This document shows positions 1-4,589 of a stretch of 7,462 nt of DNA, one piece after another. The first letter of the stretch is position 1; the number at the start of each line of letters is the position of its first letter. The stretch spans positions 1-7,462 of the forward strand of contig JAODNG010000350.1 of assembly GCA_025465385.1 (NCBI GenBank). The letters are read 5' to 3'. The notes beneath the pieces are model-generated. The model was not told where the DNA came from. It was given only the letters and a program-made list of their open reading frames with translations, and ran no database searches. The translations under genes were made by a program, and so were the position numbers. The stretch comes from Pseudonocardiales bacterium (lineage in GTDB: Bacteria; Actinomycetota; Actinomycetes; Mycobacteriales; Pseudonocardiaceae).

Positions 1-24
1 CCGCGCATCGCCGCGACGGATGAC

Positions 25-312
25 ATGCATTGCGGTGCCGTGGCGGCCCACTACGTCATCGACGCCGAGCTGGTATTTCGCCACTGCAGCTCGTCGGACC
101 GGGTTCTGGTGGCACGACCATCGCTGCCACCGCAACTCTACTGGATCAGCGGGGATGCGGCTGCACTGCTGGAGCTTCTCGGACACAAACCCTTCGAGGA
201 GGTCATCGACACGTTCACCCAGCGGTGGAAAGTAGCCCGATGGGAGGTCAGCGAGCGGCTGACGCTGCTGCTGTCGAGCCTGTCCGCATCGGGACTTGTT
301 ACAATATCGTAA
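25..312 (+). CDS. PqqD-like / RiPP-recognition-element family small protein
   Basis: This encodes a 95-residue protein that I assign to the PqqD-like fold from pattern, not from a strong motif. The central part reads YWISGDAAALLELL and corresponds to the usual 'hydrophobic-N-x-T/S-G-x-hydrophobic' strand and helix. It is followed by a charged helix (FEEVIDTFTQRW) and a last helix ending LSSLSASGLV, the typical 'L...L...GL' C-terminus of the family. Family members bind leader peptides and present them to modifying enzymes such as radical SAM proteins or lasso-peptide proteases. The ATG at 25 is chosen because a TGA in another frame at 21-23 ends one base earlier, which suggests translational coupling to an upstream gene outside the window. 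The frame is open to base 1, however, so the true start may lie upstream. No partner enzyme is visible. A related winged-helix domain of other function remains possible. Confidence 0.6.
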   Translation: MHCGAVAAHYVIDAELVFRHCSSSDRVLVARPSLPPQLYWISGDAAALLELLGHKPFEEVIDTFTQRWKVARWEVSERLTLLLSSLSASGLVTIS

Positions 313-600
313 TAATGGCATCGGCGCGGCATTGCGGGTCCGTCGGGCGGCATTGGATGTGCTTGGCCCCTACGAGCAGCACCGGAACGATCGCTCTCCC
401 GACACAGCGGGTGTGCCAGTTGATTGACTCTGCCACTACGCTTGGTACTCAGCGGGGGAAGGTGGATCTGGGGTGGAGTCGAACAAGGGTATCGAATTTA
501 CGCAGGTGAACCACGGCCAATCCGCCGGGCGTGTCAGCTCATGACTCGGGACCGCTGTCAACCGTGGCGGAGTGCCACGCCGAAGAAAGGACAGGCTCTC
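313..600. other. Intergenic stretch, no convincing gene
   Basis: No reading frame here has a ribosome binding site and a plausible protein composition. The sequence at 462-490 resembles a reverse-complemented tRNA T-loop (GAGTCGAAC), but the flanking bases do not form the stems, so I do not call a tRNA. TTGACT at 424-429 followed 16 bases later by TACTCA at 446-451 is a weak promoter-like pair that could serve the small ORF at 601; it lacks the final T of a TANNNT box. Confidence 0.4.
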
Positions 601-777
601 ATGCCCGTACAAGGCGTCGCTGAGGTCAACGCACCAACGAGACATGCTGTGCGTGTCGACTGGTTCCGCCGTGAGCCCGGCGGTGGCACCATCTTTGTCC
701 TGCCAGCAACAGGCGAAGATGCGGATTTGCAACAGGTCGCCGAACGCACCGATGCTGGCGGCGTCATGCACGACTGA
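601..777 (+). CDS. Small hypothetical protein, 58 residues
   Basis: I do not recognise this protein. The main support is a good ribosome binding site: GAAAGGA at 585-591, nine bases before the ATG. The product is hydrophilic and mixed-charge, begins MPVQGVAEVNAP, has a central GGGTIFVLPATGE segment and ends in GGVMHD. It has no cysteine, signal peptide or membrane segment. Third-position G/C is roughly 60 percent, clearly lower than in the moa genes, so it may be young, transferred or not a gene. It follows the PqqD-like gene on the same strand after 288 bases and faces the convergent HTH-Mop gene. A precursor peptide for the PqqD-like protein is conceivable, but no leader/core pattern is visible. 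Confidence 0.35.
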   Translation: MPVQGVAEVNAPTRHAVRVDWFRREPGGGTIFVLPATGEDADLQQVAERTDAGGVMHD

Positions 778-896
778 CGTCATGCGCAGTCGCCGCGCGA
801 CAGGGTTAGCATTTCACGCGCCGGGCCCTAGGTCGTACAGGGCCGAAGCCGGTAGCAGCACCTACTGGTGCGGTCGGACCCTGGACGAACGCCTCT
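778..896. other. Convergent intergenic gap, weak hairpins only
   Basis: This is the gap between the small ORF and the 3' end of the HTH-Mop gene. Two modest inverted repeats are visible: GGCCCT (824-829) with AGGGCC (839-844) across a nine-base loop, and GCACC (858-862) with GGTGC (867-871) across a four-base loop. Either could contribute to termination, but neither has a T-tract and both stems are short. Confidence 0.3.
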
Positions 897-1301
897 TCAT
901 GCACGTCCTCCCGGGGTTTCGACCATGACTTGGGTGGACTTCACGACGGCCACCGCAAGTACCCCCGGCACCAGCCCCAGCTCCCGTGCTGCCTCACTGC
1001 TCATCAGCGAAACTACCCGGTGCGGTCCGCACTGGATCTCCACTTGCGCCATCACTCGGTCGGAGATCACCTCGGTGACCAGGCCGACGAAACGATTGCG
1101 TGCCGATCGGTCCACCACTGATGGGTCTGGTGTGGCATGTGCCTGAGACTTGGCGAAGGCAGCCAGCTCGACCCCATCCACAGCTTTGCGGCCACCGGCA
1201 TCCCGGATCGCGGTTAGTTGCCCCGAATCCGCCCACCGCCGAACGGTATCGTCGCTTACGCCGAACAATTCGGCGATCTCTGACATCCGATAGTGCGGCA
1301 C
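897..1301 (-). CDS. HTH (MerR-type) plus TOBE/Mop domain molybdate-binding regulator
   Basis: This 134-residue protein has two parts. Residues 5-50 form a MerR/excisionase-type DNA-binding domain (MSEIAELFGVSDDTVRRWAD, then the GRKAVDGVELAAFA wing). Residues 66-130 form a TOBE/Mop domain (RNRFVGLVTEVISDRVMAQVEI ... SSEAARELGL), the fold that binds molybdate or tungstate in ModE, ModC and Mop proteins. Actinobacterial proteins of this architecture are usually found beside molybdate transport genes, and here it is beside cofactor genes. The GTG at 1301 is chosen because homologues start a few residues before the ISEAAELLGVSDDTVRRW-like motif. The nearest SD-like GGAGG (1315-1319) is 13 bases away, which is long. 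An ATG at 1286 is the alternative and would delete five residues. The frame stays open 91 codons further upstream, but that extension is Cys/Arg-rich and not protein-like. The likely role is a molybdate-responsive DNA-binding protein. Confidence 0.85.
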   Translation of the reverse strand: MPHYRMSEIAELFGVSDDTVRRWADSGQLTAIRDAGGRKAVDGVELAAFAKSQAHATPDPSVVDRSARNRFVGLVTEVISDRVMAQVEIQCGPHRVVSLMSSEAARELGLVPGVLAVAVVKSTQVMVETPGGRA

Positions 1302-1738
1302 GCAGAGGAGAATACCTCCGCAGGTACGGAAACGAAACTCCGCCGACAGATTGTGCCGCTGACCAGGCACGTCGCGACCTGTGCGCAGAGGTTGCGCGCA
1401 GCGTGCCGCTGCGCACCTGGAAAGCAGTCTGAGATAGTCGAATTTGCAACTGCGGGTCAGCCTGAAGTTTTCGACCGCTTTTGCGGAGTCGCCTGGGAAG
1501 CGCGGCGTGAGTAATCGGTGGGCTGCGCTGTTCACCGCATAGCTGGCTCCGACCGGAAAGTCCGGTTTCACCAACCGGTAGCCGTCGCCGCGGCCGAGCT
1601 GCGGGCGGACTGTGAGCTATGATTCCTTTGTTGTTCTAGAAGTTTGCGGGGGACGAATGCGTATTGGAGTCGGTCGCGGGATTGACCGTCCACGCTTCGA
1701 CCAGCCGACCTGCCCGTCGAAAGGATCGGAGGCCAACT
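1302..1738. other. Divergent regulatory region between HTH-Mop gene and moaD
   Basis: These 437 bases hold no gene I can support. They contain a perfect 8-bp hairpin (GCGCAGCG 1396-1403, CGCTGCGC 1407-1414). Two mutually exclusive hairpins share bases: ACCGGA/TCCGGT (1552-1557 with 1561-1566) and CCGGTT/AACCGG (1562-1567 with 1573-1578). A near-consensus -10 box for moaD lies at 1618-1623, followed by a leader of about 109 bases containing CGGTC/GACCG (1671-1675 with 1684-1688). Both flanking genes concern molybdenum, so an operator for the HTH-Mop protein or a structured leader is plausible, but I cannot recognise a known riboswitch by eye. Confidence 0.5.
1618..1623 (+). promoter_or_regulatory. 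Candidate -10 box for moaD (TATGAT)
   Basis: TATGAT matches five of six bases of the consensus TATAAT. No good -35 hexamer is found 16-18 bases upstream. Transcription from here would start near 1630 and give moaD a 5' leader of about 109 bases. Confidence 0.4.
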
Positions 1739-1987
1739 GTGGTGACCGTGCGGTACTTCGCAGCGGCGCGCGCTGCGGCTGGGCTGCCCAGCGAGAGTGT
1801 CGACATCGGCGATGACGCCACCGTGGCCGATGCGCTGGACGCGATCGCCGACCGGCACGGAGTAGCGCTGCACAAGGTGTTGGGCGCGTGTAGCTTTTTG
1901 GTCGATTCGGTCGCGGTACGCGACCGCGCTATGCCCCTGCGACCCGGTGCCGAGCTGGATGTACTGCCGCCCTTCGCCGGAGGCTGA
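1739..1987 (+). CDS. moaD: MoaD, molybdopterin synthase sulfur-carrier subunit
   Basis: MoaD is a ubiquitin-fold sulfur carrier. Its C-terminal Gly-Gly is adenylylated and thiocarboxylated, and it donates sulfur within molybdopterin synthase, where the tail inserts into MoaE. The 82-residue length is typical. The protein opens with the family pattern VTVRYFAAARAAAG, has the acidic VADALDAIADRHG helix, and ends in LDVLPPFAGG with the required terminal GG at the stop. A clear SD (GGAGG 1728-1732) is 6 bases before GTG 1739 and 9 before GTG 1742, so either could be the start. It is convergent with the mogA-moaE fusion, its partner, with only 39 bases between the stop codons. No moaA lies immediately upstream, unlike the M. 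tuberculosis moaA2-moaD2 pair. Confidence 0.93.
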   Translation: MVTVRYFAAARAAAGLPSESVDIGDDATVADALDAIADRHGVALHKVLGACSFLVDSVAVRDRAMPLRPGAELDVLPPFAGG

Positions 1988-2026
1988 CTGTCGGCGACCC
2001 AAATCCGCGACTATGGGGGAACGCCT

Positions 2027-3022
2027 TCACGGACTGTTCACCCATTCCTCCGAGCCGTCGGACAGTTCCTGCCGCTTCCAGATCGGCAGCTGCAGTTTCA
2101 CCTCATCGACCAGGGCCGCGCACGCTGCGAAGGCCTCCGCGCGGTGAGCGGCCGACACGGCACAGACGATTGCTGAGTCACCGATCGCCAGCGATCCGAT
2201 GCGGTGACTGACAGCCAGCGCGTGCACCTGCGAGTGCGTCGCCGCGACCTGTGCCGCCACCCGGGTAATCACGTCGGCGGCATTGGGATGACTGGAATAC
2301 TCCAACGCCCGCACACCCCGGCCACCGTCGTGGTCGCGGACCAAGCCGGAGAAACTCACCACCGCGCCGGCACTCGAGCAGGAGACCATGCGGGCGTGCT
2401 CCTCGACGTCCAGTGGCTCCTCGGTGACAACAGCGCGAAGCACGACAGCCGACGCTGTGGGTACGGCCACCGCTTTTTTGTGCCCGGGTCCGTGCCCGTG
2501 CCCGGATCCGGCGACTGACGGCTCCCCGGTTCCACTGCCGACGTGGTCCGCCCCGTGCAGCTGCTCGACGGCGTGATCGAGCACCCGCTCGAGGACCGCG
2601 AGACCGTCACGGACCCCGCCGGAGGAGCCCGGCAGGTTGACCACCAGGGTGCGCCCGGCCACTCCCGCAAGCCCGCGGGAGAGCACCGCGGTGGGTACCT
2701 GTGGCAGCCCGGCGGACCGGATGGCGTCCGCCAATCCAGGCAGCCGCCGGTCCAGCAGCGGCTCGGTGGCCTCCGGGGTGCGGTCGGTGGGGCTGATGCC
2801 GGTGCCGCCGGTGGTCAGCACGACGTCGACCGCGTCCGCCACTGCCGCCGCCACCGCGTCGCGCACCGGCGAACCATCCGGCACTACTACCGGATTCGGG
2901 GTCTGATAACCACGCTCACACAGCCAGTCGACGATGACTGGTCCGGTGCGGTCGGCGTATACCCCGGCGGCCGCGCGGTTAGATGCCACCACCACTACGC
3001 CCCGACGGGTCGTTGTTGTCAC
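2027..3022 (-). CDS. mogA-moaE: Bifunctional MogA-MoaE fusion (molybdopterin adenylyltransferase + molybdopterin synthase large subunit)
   Basis: This 331-residue protein carries two cofactor enzymes. Residues 6-155 are MogA/MoaB-like: TTGGTG at 70-75, SPTDRTPEAT at 77-86 and LPGSSGG at 130-136 are the molybdopterin/nucleotide-binding motifs, so it should adenylylate molybdopterin. Residues 191-331 are MoaE: FSGLVRDH at 224-231, LEYSSHP at 240-246, HRIG at 273-276, AHR at 292-294, and the active-site lysines K309 and K316 (WKR), as in E. coli MoaE. This half makes molybdopterin with MoaD. The linker (about 156-190) is rich in Gly and His, including GSGHGHGPGHKK. GTG 3022 is chosen because AGGAGG lies four bases upstream and MogA homologues begin just here. 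The frame extends to a TTG at 3091 through repeat-derived sequence, without an SD. It follows moaC on the same strand after 65 bases, probably in one operon. Confidence 0.93.
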   Translation of the reverse strand: MTTTTRRGVVVVASNRAAAGVYADRTGPVIVDWLCERGYQTPNPVVVPDGSPVRDAVAAAVADAVDVVLTTGGTGISPTDRTPEATEPLLDRRLPGLADAIRSAGLPQVPTAVLSRGLAGVAGRTLVVNLPGSSGGVRDGLAVLERVLDHAVEQLHGADHVGSGTGEPSVAGSGHGHGPGHKKAVAVPTASAVVLRAVVTEEPLDVEEHARMVSCSSAGAVVSFSGLVRDHDGGRGVRALEYSSHPNAADVITRVAAQVAATHSQVHALAVSHRIGSLAIGDSAIVCAVSAAHRAEAFAACAALVDEVKLQLPIWKRQELSDGSEEWVNSP

Positions 3023-3026
3023 CGAT

Positions 3027-3032
3027 CCTCCT
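3027..3032 (-). promoter_or_regulatory. Strong Shine-Dalgarno (AGGAGG) for mogA-moaE
   Basis: On the minus strand this reads AGGAGG, then ATCG, then GTG. It fixes the start at 3022 rather than the upstream TTG at 3091. It lies only five bases downstream (in transcript sense) of the last palindromic repeat unit, so the repeat hairpins could influence access to it. Confidence 0.75.
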
Positions 3033-3037
3033 GAATT

Positions 3038-3171
3038 ATTCGACGAGTCAGCCGTCGGTATCTCATTGGACGGCAGAGCCGTCGGTATCAATCCGACGGC
3101 TCAACCGTCGGCGATCCATTCGACGGCCCAGCCGTCGGCGATCCATTCGACGGCTCAGCCGTCGGTCGCCT
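3038..3171. repeat. Tandem array of five 26/27-bp palindromic repeats
   Basis: Five head-to-tail units start at 3038, 3065, 3091, 3118 and 3145. Each is built around the palindrome CGACGGCTCAGCCGTCG or a variant. The arms pair perfectly in the units at 3118 and 3145 (7 bp, loops CCA and TCA) and nearly so at 3065 and 3091. The unit at 3038 is degenerate in one arm. Spacer text between palindromes is GCGATCCATT or close variants. Units are 27 bp, in phase with codons, except the one at 3065, which is 26 bp. The array covers the 3' end of moaC and most of the moaC to mogA-moaE gap. Confidence 0.9.
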
Positions 3172-3639
3172 CCACAACCCCGTCTTGCCCCCCGCCTTGC
3201 GTTCCACCCGCACCCCGTCGAGCACGGCGGCGGGGTCGACTGCCTTCACCATGTCGTGTAACGCAAGTCCGGCAACCGCGACTGCGGTGAGCGCCTCCAT
3301 CTCCACGCCCGTACGGTCGGTAGTGCGTACTGTGGCGGTGATCTGAACTTCGCAACCAGTGGCGTGCAGGTCGACGGTTACCCCGGTCAGCGCCAATGGA
3401 TGGCACAGCGGAATCAGCTCTGGCGTTCGCTTGGCCGCCATGATCCCTGCGATGCGCGCAGTGGCGAGTGCATCGCCTTTGGGTAGTTGTTCGGCGCGCA
3501 GCAACCGCACTACCTCTTCGGTGGTGCGAAACACACCGGAGGCGACTGCCTCGCGCGCGGAGGTCTGCTTGTCAGAGACGTCGACCATCCGAGCCGCGCC
3601 ACGGTCGTCTACATGGGTCAGTCGATTTTCGGGACTCAC
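3088..3639 (-). CDS. moaC: MoaC, cyclic pyranopterin monophosphate synthase, with repeat-encoded C-terminal tail
   Basis: MoaC converts the MoaA product (3',8-cyclo-7,8-dihydro-GTP) to cyclic pyranopterin monophosphate. The 183-residue product shows the family landmarks: LTHVDDRGAARMVDVSDK at 7-24, KRTPELIPLCHPL at 70-82, RTGVEMEALTAV at 109-120, DMVKAVD at 129-135 with the conserved lysine K132, and GGKTGLWRR at 150-158, where MoaC proteins normally end. About 24 further residues follow as 9-residue units (PTAEPSNGS, PTAGPSNGS, PTVEPSD) encoded by the tandem palindromic repeat, so this tail is not part of the enzyme fold. GTG 3639 has no SD but sits seven bases after a TACGAT -10 box, which suggests a leaderless mRNA. 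The frame is open to 3810, but that part crosses the terminator hairpin of the neighbouring unit and is rejected. mogA-moaE follows in the same direction. Confidence 0.93.
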   Translation of the reverse strand: MSPENRLTHVDDRGAARMVDVSDKQTSAREAVASGVFRTTEEVVRLLRAEQLPKGDALATARIAGIMAAKRTPELIPLCHPLALTGVTVDLHATGCEVQITATVRTTDRTGVEMEALTAVAVAGLALHDMVKAVDPAAVLDGVRVERKAGGKTGLWRRPTAEPSNGSPTAGPSNGSPTVEPSD

Positions 3640-3646
3640 ACAATCG

Positions 3647-3652
3647 ATCGTA
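3647..3652 (-). promoter_or_regulatory. -10 box of moaC, leaderless arrangement (TACGAT)
   Basis: On the minus strand TACGAT is followed by seven bases (CGATTGT) and then GTG. This is the spacing at which transcription starts on the first base of the start codon in many actinobacterial leaderless genes, and it fits the lack of an SD. No convincing -35 is present; that region is occupied by the terminator hairpin of the upstream unit. Confidence 0.55.
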
Positions 3653-3668
3653 CGGCGACCATCGAACG

Positions 3669-3706
3669 CCGGAGGGGCTGGCACGGATACGTGCCAGCCC
3701 CTCCGG
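3669..3706 (-). terminator. Hairpin terminator of the L,D-transpeptidase / anchor-protein unit
   Basis: A perfect 17-bp inverted repeat pairs 3669-3685 with 3690-3706 around the four-base loop 3686-3689. It begins 15 bases after the stop codon of the secreted-protein gene. There is no T-run after it, as is common for actinobacterial terminators. It ends about 30 bases before the moaC start, so it should also insulate moaC from readthrough. Confidence 0.85.
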
Positions 3707-3721
3707 AATGTGTCGGTCAGA

Positions 3722-4570
3722 TCAGTGGGTGACCGGCAGGTGTGCCTCGACAGGCTGTGGCGGCGGGGCTTCTTCCTTCGGCCCCTGGTTGTTCTCGTGG
3801 TGCTCTTCACGGCAGCTAGCGGACGAGATCACGATCTCCTCCAGCGCGTCGCCGTCACCCCTGGCGGTGAGACTCGGGTTGCTGGTCTTGAGCACGCCAA
3901 GCAGGTCCGTGACAGTGACAGGTCCTGTCGGTGTGGCCGACTTGGCGTGAGCCGCCTGCAACTGGTCCATGGTCGGGACCGCCAGCTTGCTGGAGGCGAG
4001 GCTCTTGAAAAGGTCGAGGTCCTTCTGCGAGAGCGCTGCCTTGTGCTTGTCGCCGGGCAGCAGCGACACCACCGCGGCGTCGACCGTGAGCTTGTCATGG
4101 GACCGACGCTGCCGGTTGAACTCGACCTTCACCACCGGCGACAGGTCCAGTTCCTGGCCCGCAAAGGGCTTCGAGGTTCCCTCGCTGTCGCCATCGGTAC
4201 CGATGATCGAGGATTCACCGTGGCCGTTGTCGCAGGTGGCCTCCAAGACCTTCAGGCGCAAGCCGAGGATGTTCACCTTGACCGCCGTCGCCTTGGCCCG
4301 GTTGTGCTCGGCCTCGACCTTGAGCAACGCGACATAGATGCCATCGGAGTTGCGTCCAGGCACCTCAAGCAGAGCCTTTTGGTCGTCCGGTGGAGCCTCT
4401 ACCTTCGGAGTCGGGTCGATGGGCAGCAAACCGCGTGCAGCGAGGCCAAATGCCGAGGCGGTGGGCTCTTCGCCAGCGGAGCCGGACAGGGTCCCCAGCA
4501 GCAGGGCCGCGACGGCGGTGGCAGCACCGACGCTGGCAGCACTGACGCCGGCGAGCTTCCTACTGTTCAC
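3722..4570 (-). CDS. Secreted protein, choice-of-anchor-P-like family
   Basis: This encodes a 282-residue exported protein. Residues 1-39 look like a signal peptide: basic MNSRK, a hydrophobic run AAVSVGAAT-type through AALLLG, then small residues with a likely cut near ASA|FG. The mature part starts FGLAARGLLPIDPTPKVEAP and continues with a repeated beta-rich pattern (VPGRNSDGIYVALLKVEAE, AVKVNILGLRLKVLEATC). This resembles actinobacterial choice-of-anchor P proteins, whose role is unknown; I base this on pattern memory. The only cysteines are C113 and C253, which could form a disulfide. The C-terminus is charged and Pro-rich (EEHHENNQGPKEEAPPPQP) with no LPxTG motif, so the protein may be released or attached by other means. 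The start is GTG 4570, with GAAAGGA six bases upstream. It follows the L,D-transpeptidase gene by 19 bases and is surely co-transcribed with it; a strong terminator follows. Confidence 0.8.
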   Translation of the reverse strand: MNSRKLAGVSAASVGAATAVAALLLGTLSGSAGEEPTASAFGLAARGLLPIDPTPKVEAPPDDQKALLEVPGRNSDGIYVALLKVEAEHNRAKATAVKVNILGLRLKVLEATCDNGHGESSIIGTDGDSEGTSKPFAGQELDLSPVVKVEFNRQRRSHDKLTVDAAVVSLLPGDKHKAALSQKDLDLFKSLASSKLAVPTMDQLQAAHAKSATPTGPVTVTDLLGVLKTSNPSLTARGDGDALEEIVISSASCREEHHENNQGPKEEAPPPQPVEAHLPVTH

Positions 4571-4589
4571 ATGCTGTCCTTTCGTTCGT

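Noticed and set aside
462..500. Minus-strand tRNA-like T-loop (GAGTCGAAC)
   Set aside because: The bases flanking the loop do not form a five-base T-stem and no acceptor stem or anticodon arm can be built around it; the sequence also does not fit a tmRNA end.
436..783. Minus-strand ORF of 115 codons overlapping the small ORF at 601
   Set aside because: There is no SD, and the composition is mixed and Cys/Trp-scattered with no domain pattern. It is a likely shadow frame, although the plus-strand alternative is also weak.
1302..1574. 91-codon N-terminal extension of the HTH-Mop protein
   Set aside because: The frame is open, but the translation is Cys/Arg-rich, unlike any domain, and homologous proteins start right before the helix-turn-helix.
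1657..1815. Short upstream ORF (ATG 1657 with GGGGGA before it) overlapping the moaD start
   Set aside because: It runs on into moaD in another frame and its translation has no recognisable features. A translated leader ORF is possible, but nothing supports it beyond the purine run.
1988..2026. Possible terminator between the convergent moaD and mogA-moaE genes
   Set aside because: Only a four-base-pair imperfect match (GTCG/CGAC) is present, with no T-run; too weak to call.
3640..3810. 57-codon N-terminal extension of MoaC
   Set aside because: It would be encoded across the 17-bp terminator hairpin and into the end of the neighbouring gene; MoaC proteins start close to LTHVD.
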